Below, in pieces: positions 41,874-50,118 of a stretch of DNA of 64,000 nt. Below the pieces are notes generated by a model that was not told the origin of the DNA, ran no database searches, and was given only the letters and a program-made list of their open reading frames with translations. The DNA lies in contig NZ_JNYY01000005.1 of NCBI RefSeq assembly GCF_000716785.1, forward strand, positions 310,001 through 374,000. The letters are read 5' to 3'. This DNA comes from Amycolatopsis vancoresmycina (GTDB taxonomy: Bacteria > Actinomycetota > Actinomycetes > Mycobacteriales > Pseudonocardiaceae). The stretch's first letter is position 1; each line of letters opens with the position of its first letter. The position numbers were made by a program, and so were the translations under genes.

Positions 41874-43392
41874 GGCGCCCATTCTCGCCCCACCAGCGTT
41901 CCCGGGCCGCGGCGCGGGCCACCTTGCCGCTGGACGTCCGCGGCACCTCGCCCGGCCGCACCAGCCACAGGGCGCGCAGCGGCAGGTCGTGTCCCGCCGA
42001 GACGGCCCGCCGCACCGCCGTCTCGACTTCCTCGCCGGGAGCGGAGCAGCCGGCCACGACCGCGACGCCTTCGCCGCGGCCGTCCCGCACGCCGAACGCG
42101 GCGGCACGCCGGACGCTCGGGTGCGCGGCCTCCACGGTGGCTTCGATGTCCTGCGGGTGGTGGTTGCGGCCGTCGACGATGATCAGGTCCTTGAGGCGGC
42201 CGGTGACGTAGAGCTGTCCTTCGTGGACGAACCCGAGATCGCCGGTGCGCAGCCAGCCATCCGGGGCCAGCACGTCGTCGCGGCCCCAGTAGCCGTCGGC
42301 GAGGTTCGGGCCCGACACCTGGATCTCCTTGTCGACAATGCGGATCCGCTGGCCGTACGGCTTGCCCACCGACACGTGCGGCTTGCCGTCGAACGTGGTG
42401 ATCGTCGCGCCTTCGTCGCCGGCGCTGGTGACGAATACCGTCGCCTCGGCGAGCCCGTAGCACGGCTTGTGGGCGGCCCGCGGCAGCCCGAAGGGCGCGA
42501 AGGCGCGCGCGAAGTTCTCGACGGTGTCCGCGCGGACCGGCTCGCTGCCGTTGAGCAGCGAGTTGACGTGCGAGAGGTCGACGTCGGCCAGCTCCCCCGC
42601 CGCCTCGGCGGCCAGGTCGAAGGCGAAGTTCGGCGCGGCCGTGACCGCGCCCGGGTGCTCCGCCAGCAGCCGGATCCAGCGCAGCGGGTCGCGCACGAAC
42701 TCCATCGGCGTGCAGAAGACCGACCGCGAGCCGAGGAAGACGGGGGTGGCGAGGAGCAGGACCAGGCCCATGTCGTGGAAGAACGGCACCCAGCCCACCA
42801 GCGGCGTCGACGCGTCGGCGCGATAGCACTGCGTGGTCTGCCAGCAGCTGGCGACCAGCGCGCGGTGCGAGATCACCGCGCCGGCCGGGCGGCGCGTCGA
42901 GCCGGACGTGTACTGCAGGTACGCCGGATCGCTCATCGCCACGGTGGCGGGCGGCTCGGCGTCATCGGGCTCGATGTCCTCGAGGGCTCGCGCGGCCACC
43001 GGAACCCGGTCCGCGAAGTCTTCGGAGGTGAGGCACACCGCCGGGGTGGCGTCCGCGAAGGCCGCCTCGAGCCGGGCGCGGTTCGTGCGGCCGGTCGGGA
43101 CGGACAGCGGCACCGCGATGCGGCCCGCGTAGAGCGTCCCGAGGAAGGCGGTGACGTAGCCGAGGTCCTGCCGGGCGGCGATCGCCACCCGGTCGCCCGG
43201 CCGGGTGACCCGCCGCAGCTCGCGGGCGACCCCGCGGACGCGGGCGAGCAGCTGCGGCCAGGTCAGCGTGTGGTCGGCCGGGCCGGGGAAGGTGCGGCAG
43301 GTGAACGCGGGCCGGTCTTCGCGCGCGTTGCGGAGCAGGTAGTCCGTGAACGGCGTGGTCAGGACGTCATCCGGGACGGCTGCGGGCGGCAC
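41866..43392 (-). CDS. fatty-acyl-AMP ligase (FAAL)
   Basis: ANL enzyme of 508 residues that makes acyl-adenylates and loads them on carrier proteins rather than CoA. AMP site Y-T-S-G-S-T-R-R-P-A-G; F-F-H-D-M-G-L motif and Y-G-L-A-E-A-T are FAAL features; D-G-W-L-R-T-G-D-L-G and G-R-L-K-D-L-I-I-V-D-G-R-N-H-H-P-Q-D complete the family marks. A-G-R-I-A-V-P-L lacks a CoA-ligase lid signature. GTG start, only 30 bases from the divergent P450-like gene. With the overlapping carrier gene it forms a minimal lipid-activation module. Confidence 0.9.
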   Translation of the reverse strand: MPPAAVPDDVLTTPFTDYLLRNAREDRPAFTCRTFPGPADHTLTWPQLLARVRGVARELRRVTRPGDRVAIAARQDLGYVTAFLGTLYAGRIAVPLSVPTGRTNRARLEAAFADATPAVCLTSEDFADRVPVAARALEDIEPDDAEPPATVAMSDPAYLQYTSGSTRRPAGAVISHRALVASCWQTTQCYRADASTPLVGWVPFFHDMGLVLLLATPVFLGSRSVFCTPMEFVRDPLRWIRLLAEHPGAVTAAPNFAFDLAAEAAGELADVDLSHVNSLLNGSEPVRADTVENFARAFAPFGLPRAAHKPCYGLAEATVFVTSAGDEGATITTFDGKPHVSVGKPYGQRIRIVDKEIQVSGPNLADGYWGRDDVLAPDGWLRTGDLGFVHEGQLYVTGRLKDLIIVDGRNHHPQDIEATVEAAHPSVRRAAAFGVRDGRGEGVAVVAGCSAPGEEVETAVRRAVSAGHDLPLRALWLVRPGEVPRTSSGKVARAAARERWWGENGRHD

Positions 43393-43422
43393 GGCCCCAT
43401 CCTGCCCTACCGTGTCGAAGCG

Positions 43423-44307
43423 ATGGACGAGTTCGAACGGCACGGCATCGCGGTGGTCTCCGGCCGGGACGCGTGTGCGCGGGCCCTGCGGTCGGCCGGG
43501 CTGACGTCGGATCCCGGCGGCGGCTCCCCCAGCGTCCTGCTGCGGGACGGCGACGACCACACCCGCGTGCGGGCGGTGCTGCGGGAGATCATCGCCGGGC
43601 TGGAGCCGTTCCCGGCTGCCCTGCAGGCGGCGATCGAGGCAACGGTGGCCGGGCTGGGGATGTCCTTCGACCTGGTGCGCGACTTCGCACGGCCGGTGGC
43701 GGGCGCGGTGACGTCGGCGGTGCTCGGCGTGCCCCTCGACGACGTCTTCCTGGACCACCTCGAAGCGACGACGGCGAACCTCGACGTCTTCGGCGGCGCG
43801 GACCGGGCCGGGCAGGCGTCGGCGTTCCGGCTGGCGGTGCAGCTGAGCCGGACCCCGGCCGGGCCGGGCGGGCTGACGGCGTTGCGGAAGGCCCACGCGG
43901 CGGGCCGGCTCGACGAGGACGAGCTGGTGATCAACGCCGTGGTGCTGGCGCACGCGGTCTACGAGAACTCGCTGAACTTCCTGGCCTGCGCGGGCCTGGA
44001 ACTCGCGACCTCGGGCCCGCGGACCGTGCGCGAGCTGGTGGCGGCGGTCTGCCCGGCCCGGTACGTGCTGCGGTTCGGCCCGGACGGCCCGGTGGCGATC
44101 TCCCTGGCCGACGGCCTGCCCTTCGGCCTCGGCCGCCACGCGTGCCCGGGCTCCGGGGTCGCGCTGGCCGAAGCCGAGATCGCGCTCACCGCGCTGGCGA
44201 AGCACCTCGGCGGCGGGTGCGAAGTGCGGGACGTGCGTTGGAAGACCCACGCGGTCTTCCACGGCCTGGACTCGGCGCAAGTTGTCGTGAGTGGTAAGGC
44301 GGGTTAG
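43423..44307 (+). CDS. short, atypical cytochrome P450-like protein
   Basis: Protein of 294 residues, about 100 shorter than a normal bacterial P450. The haem-thiolate loop F-G-L-G-R-H-A-C-P-G is intact near residue 233, and the C-helix equivalent D-H-T-R-V-R is present. But the I-helix has H-A-V-Y-E-N instead of A-G-x-E-T, the E-x-x-R of the K helix is not found, and the meander before the haem loop is mostly missing. It is divergent from the FAAL-carrier pair and probably acts on the loaded acyl chain. The last codons and TAG stop are in a 46-bp palindrome. A decaying gene is possible, but the frame is clean. Confidence 0.72.
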   Translation: MDEFERHGIAVVSGRDACARALRSAGLTSDPGGGSPSVLLRDGDDHTRVRAVLREIIAGLEPFPAALQAAIEATVAGLGMSFDLVRDFARPVAGAVTSAVLGVPLDDVFLDHLEATTANLDVFGGADRAGQASAFRLAVQLSRTPAGPGGLTALRKAHAAGRLDEDELVINAVVLAHAVYENSLNFLACAGLELATSGPRTVRELVAAVCPARYVLRFGPDGPVAISLADGLPFGLGRHACPGSGVALAEAEIALTALAKHLGGGCEVRDVRWKTHAVFHGLDSAQVVVSGKAG

Positions 44308-44329
44308 AACCCGCCTTACCACTCACGAC
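44284..44329. terminator. 46-bp perfect palindrome between convergent genes
   Basis: Perfect 22-bp arms around a central AG, with outer GTCGTGAGTGG and inner GCGGGTT. The TAG stop of the P450-like gene lies at the centre. The right arm ends five bases before the glmM stop. It can form a terminator hairpin for both transcripts. Confidence 0.92.
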
Positions 44330-44333
44330 CGAG

Positions 44334-45668
44334 TCAGGAGACGGCGGAGACGACGCCGGCCAGGCGGTCGGCCGCGGCCTGGGCCGTTGCCTGCGCCGGG
44401 GCCTCGACCATCACGCGGACCAGCTGCTCGGTGCCGGACGGGCGCAGCAGCACCCGGCCCTCCTCGCCCAGTTCGGCCTCGACCGCGCCGACCGCGTCAC
44501 GGACCTCCGCGGAGTGGGCGACCGCCGTCTTGTCCGCGACCGGGACGTTCACCAGGACCTGCGGCAGCCGGTTCATCACGGCCGCCAGGTCGGCCAGCGA
44601 CTTGCCCGTCGCGGCCATGCGGCTCATCAGGCGGAGCGCGGTCAGCAGGCCGTCGCCGGTCGTGGCGTGGGCCGGGAGCACGACGTGGCCGGACTGCTCG
44701 CCGCCGAGGGCGAACCCGCTCGCGCGCAGCTCCTCGAGGACGTACCGGTCGCCGACCGCGGTCGTCACGACGTTGATGCCGTGGGCCTTCATGGCCAGGT
44801 GCAGGCCCAGGTTGCTCATCACGGTGGCGACCAGCGTGTCCTTGGCCAGCTCGCCCGCCTCGGCCAGGGCCAGCGCCAGGACCGCCATGATCTGGTCGCC
44901 GTCCACCAGCTCGCCGGCGGAGTCGACGGCCACGCAGCGGTCGGCGTCGCCGTCGTGGGCGATGCCGAGGTCCGCGCCGTGCTCGACGACGGCCTTGCGC
45001 AGCTTCTCCGGGTGGTTCGAGCCGCAGTGCTCGTTGATGTTGACGCCGTCCGGGTCGGCGAACAGCGCGACGACCTCGGCGCCCGCCCGGCGGTAGATCT
45101 CGGGCGCGGCGGCCGACGACGCCCCGTTCGCGCAGTCGACGACGACCTTCAGCCCGGCGAGCGGGTGCGGCGTCGCTTCGACCAGGTGGCCGGCGTAACG
45201 ATCGAGGGCGTCCTCGACGTCGGTGACGCGGCCCACACCGGCGCCGGTCGGGCGGACCTTGCCGTCCGCGAGCCCGGCTTCGATCTCGTCCTCGATGCCG
45301 TCGGGGAGCTTGTGGCCGCCCGCGGCGAAGAGCTTGATGCCGTTGTCGGGCATCGGGTTGTGCGACGCGGAGATCATCACGCCGAGGTCGGCCTCGAGCG
45401 AGCCGACCAGGTAGGCGACGGCCGGCGTCGGCAGCACGCCGACGCGCAGGACGTCGGCCCCCGCGGACGTGAGGCCCGCGACGACCGCGGCTTCGAGCAT
45501 CTCGCCGCTGGCCCGCGGGTCGCGGCCGACGACGGCGACCGGCCGGTGCGAACGGTCGTGCGCGGCGAGCACGCGGGCGGCGCTGGCCGCCAGCGCCAGC
45601 GCGAGCTCCGGCGTCAGCTCGGCGTTGGCCAGGCCACGGACCCCGTCGGTCCCGAACAGGCGTGCCAT
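44334..45668 (-). CDS. glmM: phosphoglucosamine mutase
   Basis: Converts glucosamine-6-phosphate to the 1-phosphate for UDP-GlcNAc. 444 residues. The opening L-F-G-T-D-G-V-R-G, the phosphoserine loop S-A-S-H-N-P, the metal loop D-G-D-A-D-R, the sugar loop G-G-E-Q-S-G-H and the phosphate loop R-P-S-G-T-E are all intact. Downstream of the rplM-rpsI pair on the same strand, as in Mycobacterium. Confidence 0.96.
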   Translation of the reverse strand: MARLFGTDGVRGLANAELTPELALALAASAARVLAAHDRSHRPVAVVGRDPRASGEMLEAAVVAGLTSAGADVLRVGVLPTPAVAYLVGSLEADLGVMISASHNPMPDNGIKLFAAGGHKLPDGIEDEIEAGLADGKVRPTGAGVGRVTDVEDALDRYAGHLVEATPHPLAGLKVVVDCANGASSAAAPEIYRRAGAEVVALFADPDGVNINEHCGSNHPEKLRKAVVEHGADLGIAHDGDADRCVAVDSAGELVDGDQIMAVLALALAEAGELAKDTLVATVMSNLGLHLAMKAHGINVVTTAVGDRYVLEELRASGFALGGEQSGHVVLPAHATTGDGLLTALRLMSRMAATGKSLADLAAVMNRLPQVLVNVPVADKTAVAHSAEVRDAVGAVEAELGEEGRVLLRPSGTEQLVRVMVEAPAQATAQAAADRLAGVVSAVS

Positions 45669-45799
45669 CGATCGACCTCCTCTGCGCGGTCACGACCGCG
45701 TGACCACCACGACAACCTAGCGACCCTTCCGGGTCGCTTTCCCCCACCCCTGAATGTCGCTCCGACCGGCGGAAACAACACATCATCCCGTGAAAAACG

Positions 45800-45835
45800 C
45801 CGGAGCGCCCATCCGAGGACGGATGGGCGCTCCGG
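45800..45835 (-). terminator. terminator after rpsI
   Basis: A perfect 15-bp stem (CCGGAGCGCCCATCC and complement) with a six-base loop lies 22 bases after the rpsI stop. On the minus strand it is followed by GCGTTTTTCA, so it has a U-run. Confidence 0.88.
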
Positions 45836-45856
45836 TGGGTTGCGCCAAGGGCGCGA

Positions 45857-46375
45857 TCAGCGCTTGCTGTACTGCGGGGCCTTGCGGGCCTTCTTGAGGC
45901 CGTACTTCTTCCGCTCCGTGGCGCGCGCGTCACGGGTCAGGAAGCCGGCCTTCTTGAGGGCCGGGCGGTCGTCGGCGTCGACCTCGACGAGCGCGCGGGC
46001 GATCGCCAGGCGCAGCGCACCGGCCTGGCCGGAGACGCCGCCGCCCTTGAGGTTGGCGAAGATGTCGAACGAGTCCGGCTTCTCGACCGTGACCAGCGGC
46101 TCGCGGATGAGCTGCTGGTGCACCTTGTTCGGGAAGTACTCCTCGAGGGTGCGGCCGTTGAGCTTGAACTCACCGGTGCCCGGGACGACCCGCACGCGGA
46201 CGACGGCCTCCTTGCGGCGGCCGACGGTCTGGGCGTTGCCACCGGCGGCACGCGACGGACGCGGCGCGGCGGGGGTCTCGCTGGTCGCGACGGCGCCGGT
46301 CTCGGTCGCCTCGGTGGCCTCGACGACCTCGGGGGTCTCGGTCTCGGTGCTGGTCACAGACTGTTCCTCACTCAC
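45857..46375 (-). CDS. rpsI: 30S ribosomal protein S9
   Basis: 172 residues. The conserved domain (about 48-172) has G-R-R-K-E-A-V-V-R-V-R, G-K-x-x-x-x-Y-F-type N-G-R-T-L-E-E-Y-F and the basic end A-P-Q-Y-S-K-R that reaches the P-site tRNA. The first about 45 residues are an acidic Thr/Glu/Ala extension not present in short S9 proteins but common in Actinobacteria. It overlaps rplM by four bases. Confidence 0.97.
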   Translation of the reverse strand: MSEEQSVTSTETETPEVVEATEATETGAVATSETPAAPRPSRAAGGNAQTVGRRKEAVVRVRVVPGTGEFKLNGRTLEEYFPNKVHQQLIREPLVTVEKPDSFDIFANLKGGGVSGQAGALRLAIARALVEVDADDRPALKKAGFLTRDARATERKKYGLKKARKAPQYSKR

Positions 46376-46824
46376 TGCGCGACCTGCGCGATCTTGGTGA
46401 TCTCGCGCGCCTGCGGCTGCTGCGCGGCGTGCGGGTGCTGCGGGCCGGCGTACACCTTCAGCTTCTTCGCCTGGGCGCGGCCGAGCTTGTTCTTCGGCAG
46501 CATGCCCTTGACGACCTTCTCGACAAGGTGCTCGGGCTTGGTGTCCAGCAGCTCGCCGAACGAGCGCTTCCGCAGACCGCCCGGGTAACCGCTGTGCCGG
46601 TACGCGAACTTCTGCTCGCGCTTGTTTCCGGTGAGCGCGACCTTCTCGGCGTTGACGATGATGACGAAGTCACCGGTGTCCACGTGCGGGGCGTAGGTCG
46701 GCTTGTGCTTGCCGCGCAGCAGCGTGGCGACCTCGGTCGCCAGCCGTCCGAGCACGACATCCTCGGCGTCGATCACGTGCCAGGCACGAGTGACGTCGCC
46801 GGGCTTGGGGCTGTACGTGGGCAA
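46372..46824 (-). CDS. rplM: 50S ribosomal protein L13
   Basis: 150 residues. W-H-V-I-D-A-E-D-V-V-L-G-R-L-A, G-D-F-V-I-I-V-N-A-E-K, and M-L-P-K-N-K-L-G-R are the conserved segments. First gene of the L13-S9 pair; its promoter must lie in the 258 bases to its right, where no repeat or hairpin stands out. Confidence 0.97.
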   Translation of the reverse strand: MPTYSPKPGDVTRAWHVIDAEDVVLGRLATEVATLLRGKHKPTYAPHVDTGDFVIIVNAEKVALTGNKREQKFAYRHSGYPGGLRKRSFGELLDTKPEHLVEKVVKGMLPKNKLGRAQAKKLKVYAGPQHPHAAQQPQAREITKIAQVAQ

Positions 46825-47082
46825 GGGTCTACCTCGTCGTCAACATTGCGTGTGGGTTCTGTGCGGGCCTAGCGCTTACGCGCCGCAGCGCACAACGACA
46901 TATGAAGATACCCCCACGGTCACCGCACCCGCGCATCGGGGGTGGTGGAAGCGCCCATATTAGGCTCCGAGCGGCCCGGGCGCAGCGGGGACTCTACCGG
47001 AATTTTCCCGCCGAAGCGCCTGCACGCGCCGCCGCGGCAGGCGAGGATGGGGCCATCCACGACCAGGCGAGCAGGGGACGGC

Positions 47083-47976
47083 ATGAGCAGACGACCGACG
47101 GCGATCTTCGTCCTGGGCGCCGTGCTGGCCCTGGTCAGCGCCTGCGGCACGGCGAAGGCGGGCACCGCCCTGCCGAAGGGCGACGACGCGGCGGACTACG
47201 TCGGGGCCAAGTTCGAGCAGGTCATCGGCAAGCTGTCGGACGCCATCACCGGCTCGCGCGACGTGACCAACTCGCTGGACGCCTACTTCAAGTTCGACGA
47301 CAAGTGGATCCACAGCACCGTGACGTCGGCGCGCACCGGCAGCCCGGAGAGCCGCGCGGTGCGGCACCGGTCGCAGAAGAACCCGGACGAGATCATCGAC
47401 ACGTACACGCCGGCGGACGGCGCGGTCGAGTACACCTACCTCGGCCCGATGTACGTGCAGAAGGGCGTCTCGCCGACGGCGTGGGTGTCGATGCCGAAGC
47501 CGGAGGGCGGCTTGGTCTTGCCGTGCGCCTGGGGCGGGGTGCTGACGCCGTGCCGGATGGCGGACTCGACGGTGGAGGCGTACGAGGCCGACAAGCGGGC
47601 GGTCCGCGGGGCGAAGAGCCTCGGCGACGGCAAGACCGCGCTGACCGTGAACGTGCCGTTCGGGATCTTCGTCAAGGACAAGGTCGAGATCCTGCCGCCG
47701 AGCATCACCGGCCAGGTCGGGCCGGAGCTGAAGAAGGCGGCGGTCCCCGCGACGATCACGCTGAACCCGGACGGCAGCCTCGCCTCCTTCGTGATGGAGG
47801 CCAAGTTCGCCGGCGACGGGCACCAGATCGAGCTCAAGTACGAGTTCCGGTTCACCGGCAAGGCGAGCCTGCAGGACATGCCCAAGCTGCCGGACGCGAG
47901 CCAGATCACGGTGCTGCCGGACCGGGCGGCGATGGACGACTTCTACCGCAGGCTCGGCGAAGCGCAGGGCAGCTGA
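47083..47976 (+). CDS. hypothetical lipoprotein
   Basis: Lipoprotein of 297 residues: the signal peptide ends with the lipobox L-V-S-A-C at about residue 21. The mature domain has a strand-rich pattern with W-I-H-S-T-V, a Y-T-Y-L-G-P-M-Y-V segment, and two cysteines near A-W-G-G. The layout suggests an LppX/LprG-like or other lipid-binding fold, but I do not recognise the family. GGGGACGGC precedes the ATG. A DUF4333 gene follows by 26 bases and may be cotranscribed. Confidence 0.8.
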   Translation: MSRRPTAIFVLGAVLALVSACGTAKAGTALPKGDDAADYVGAKFEQVIGKLSDAITGSRDVTNSLDAYFKFDDKWIHSTVTSARTGSPESRAVRHRSQKNPDEIIDTYTPADGAVEYTYLGPMYVQKGVSPTAWVSMPKPEGGLVLPCAWGGVLTPCRMADSTVEAYEADKRAVRGAKSLGDGKTALTVNVPFGIFVKDKVEILPPSITGQVGPELKKAAVPATITLNPDGSLASFVMEAKFAGDGHQIELKYEFRFTGKASLQDMPKLPDASQITVLPDRAAMDDFYRRLGEAQGS

Positions 47977-48002
47977 GTGACCACGACCCGAGGTGATCTC
48001 CG

Positions 48003-48746
48003 ATGACCCAGCAGCCCGACCCGCAGCAGTGGTGGCAGCCGCCGTCGAACCCACCGGGCAGCGCCGGGCAGGCGCCGCAGCCTGGCGCGTGGCAGCCGGA
48101 GCAGCAGGCGACCGGCCCGCACCCCGGGCAGTGGCAGCAGACCGCGGACCCGGCGGCCGGGCCGGCGGCGGGGCCAGCGGCGGCCGGGTCGGCCACCGGC
48201 CCGTGGCCCCCGGGGCCGTCGGGCTCGTTCTCCGGGCCGTGGCAGCCGGGGCAGGGCAGCGGCCCGTGGCAACCGGGGCAGGGCGGCGGGCCGTGGCAGC
48301 CACCGTCCCAGCCGTCGCCGCAGCAGGCGCCGCCTACGCCCGGCCACGGCCAGCCGCAGTACGGCGGCGGGTTCCAGGGGTTCCAGCAAGCGCAGTACGG
48401 CGGCCTGGGCGCGTTCACGCCGGAGAAGAAGCCGCGGTCGAAGAAGCCGGCGCTGATCGCGGTGGCGGCGCTCCTGGTCCTCGGGCTCGGCGGCGGTGCG
48501 GCGTGGATGGCGGGGGTGTTCCGCGGGGATGTGCTGGACCAGCAGTCCCTTGAGGACGGTGTGGTGAAGGTCCTGAACGAGAACTACGGCGAGCCGGACG
48601 TGAAGAACGCCCAGTGCCCGTCGAACGAAGCGGCGCAGAACGGGACGACGTTCGACTGCACGGTGACGATCGGCGGGCAGCAGAAGAAGGTGACCGTGCG
48701 GGTGCTCAACGACCGGCCGGAGTACGAGGTCGGCGCGCCGCACTGA
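48003..48746 (+). CDS. DUF4333 membrane protein
   Basis: 247 residues. A Pro/Gln/Trp-rich N-terminal part (about 1-140, with G-P-W-Q-P-G-Q repeats) is cytosolic; one membrane helix (about 148-168, A-V-A-A-L-L-V-L-G-L-G-G-G) follows; the outer C-terminal domain is DUF4333 with two cysteines (N-A-Q-C-P and F-D-C-T-V). This family is common in Actinobacteria. The function of the domain is unknown. Ends opposite the convergent esxT gene. Confidence 0.85.
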   Translation: MTQQPDPQQWWQPPSNPPGSAGQAPQPGAWQPEQQATGPHPGQWQQTADPAAGPAAGPAAAGSATGPWPPGPSGSFSGPWQPGQGSGPWQPGQGGGPWQPPSQPSPQQAPPTPGHGQPQYGGGFQGFQQAQYGGLGAFTPEKKPRSKKPALIAVAALLVLGLGGGAAWMAGVFRGDVLDQQSLEDGVVKVLNENYGEPDVKNAQCPSNEAAQNGTTFDCTVTIGGQQKKVTVRVLNDRPEYEVGAPH

Positions 48747-48776
48747 GGTTCGCGATCCCTTGCCCCGCAACAGAAA

Positions 48777-48811
48777 ACGGCGGGCCCCGCACCGGAGTGC
48801 GGGCCCGCCGT
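48777..48811. terminator. terminator between DUF4333 gene and esxT
   Basis: A 15-bp stem with one bulged C (ACGGCGGGCC-C-CGCAC against its complement), loop CGGA, lies between the convergent gene ends. AAAA precedes it, giving a U-run for the minus-strand transcript. Confidence 0.83.
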
Positions 48812-48830
48812 GGTTTCCGGGGCTAGCGGC

Positions 48831-49124
48831 TCAGAACAGGCCTTCGACGGCGTTGTCCGTGGCCTGGTAGCCGTCGGCGATCTGCGGCAGGGCGGCGGCG
48901 ATCTGCGCCAGAACCTGCTTCAGGTCCTCGAACTTCTGGTCCCAGGTGCGCTGCGCCGCGTCGTACTGCTCCTTCGCGGAACCGGTCCACGTGGTGACCA
49001 GCGGCTTGAGGTCGTCCTTCAGGCGGTCGAAGGCGGTCTGCAGCTCGCCGCCGGTCTGGGTGCAGTCGTCGGCGGCCGCGCGGATGGTGGCGTAATTGAC
49101 GAGAATGCCGGGGGCATCGGGCAT
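48831..49124 (-). CDS. esxT: WXG100 protein, EsxT-like
   Basis: 97-residue helical hairpin protein with the W-T-G turn (W-x-G) near residue 45 and the C-terminal Y-Q-A-T-D-N-A helix end that resembles the Y-x-x-x-D/E export signal. Second of two esx genes; position corresponds to Rv3444c of ESX-4. It forms a heterodimer with the upstream EsxU-like protein and is exported by the system encoded here. Confidence 0.87.
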   Translation of the reverse strand: MPDAPGILVNYATIRAAADDCTQTGGELQTAFDRLKDDLKPLVTTWTGSAKEQYDAAQRTWDQKFEDLKQVLAQIAAALPQIADGYQATDNAVEGLF

Positions 49125-49183
49125 GATGAGCTCCTTTTGTGCGGAGGAAGTTCAGGGGTGTTCGGGAAAGATCGGGGTGGCAC

Positions 49184-49510
49184 TCAGCCGAGCTGGTCGA
49201 AGCCCGCGTTGACGGCGCTGAGGATCTCCTGCTGCTGCTGCTCGGAACGCTCGTACTTCGAACCGGCCTCGCGGAGCAGCTCACCGATGCGCTGCAGCGC
49301 CTGCGCCATGCCGCGGGCGTCGTCGTCGAACCGCATCATCACGTGGTCGAACGCCTTCTTCGCCTCACCCTGCCAGCCGGCGCGGGTAGCCTCGATGCGG
49401 TCGCGCAGGGTCGCGAGGTTCTGGTCCATCTGCGCCCGGACCTCGGTCACCTTGCCTTCGGCGTCGGTGAACTGGGCAACTGTCCCTTGAAAACCAGGCC
49501 CACCGCTCAT
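49184..49510 (-). CDS. esxU: WXG100 protein, EsxU-like
   Basis: 108 residues, with the W-Q-G turn (G-W-Q-G-E-A) near residue 45 and a Q-rich second helix (S-E-Q-Q-Q-Q-E-I-L). The ATG at M-S-G-G-P-G was chosen; the open frame extends 14 codons further without WXG features. It is the partner of esxT, 59 bases downstream, matching Rv3445c. Confidence 0.87.
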   Translation of the reverse strand: MSGGPGFQGTVAQFTDAEGKVTEVRAQMDQNLATLRDRIEATRAGWQGEAKKAFDHVMMRFDDDARGMAQALQRIGELLREAGSKYERSEQQQQEILSAVNAGFDQLG

Positions 49511-49765
49511 GTCGGGACCCCCTTCTGTGATGTGGAGTTTGGCCGCAACCAAGCTTGTTCGTTCGTACGGCCCTACGACGCAGACACTGCCATGTCCGGT
49601 TCCCCCTTGTCGTGGTTTGCCCGGAAGTAGTTGCTTGCGTTAACGCCCGCGCCGGGAACCGATCGCCGCGGGTATCCGGAGGTGTCCCCGAACCGGTGGG
49701 GCGTCACCCGGAAATGCGTTCGCTACCAGCGGGATTAGCACGCGCACAGCGACCGCGGCGCGGTT

Positions 49766-50104
49766 TCACTGATCGCGCTGCAGAATTCGCATCTGGGAAA
49801 AGTCTTCGTCGTCGTCACCCGATCGAGGGGCTCGCGCGGGAGATTGCGAACGCGAAGGAACCGGATCGGGAACCGCCAGCCCGCGCGCGCGGCGGAACCG
49901 TTCGGCGGCCGCGCGCAGCGTGCCCGGTGTCGGGTCGCCAGACTTCGCGCCGCGGCCGCTCTGCTTCAGGAGGTCGGCGTTTTCGCTGTGGTGACGCTGG
50001 TTCCGCGCCTTCGCGGTCCCGGCGACCCGCCGCGCGTGCGTCACCGCGTCCTGGCCGGCCCGCCGGAAGGACGCCGCGGCGCTTTCGAACTCTCCGGACG
50101 GCAC
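49766..50104 (-). CDS. short protein with DDDEDFS tail, ESX-4 locus
   Basis: 112-residue hydrophilic, basic protein ending D-D-D-E-D-F-S-Q-M-R-I-L-Q-R-D-Q. It contains helical segments with many Arg/Ala (F-R-R-A-G-Q-D-A-V, R-A-A-A-E-R-F-R-R-A) and no membrane helix. It lies 14 bases after the Hsp70-Rv3446c gene and before esxU, a position with no gene in Mycobacterium. The acidic D-F-S motif is shared with the protein at 38136. GTG start. Function unknown. Confidence 0.7.
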   Translation of the reverse strand: MPSGEFESAAASFRRAGQDAVTHARRVAGTAKARNQRHHSENADLLKQSGRGAKSGDPTPGTLRAAAERFRRARGLAVPDPVPSRSQSPARAPRSGDDDEDFSQMRILQRDQ

Positions 50105-50118
50105 CGCGTGCCCGCCTC

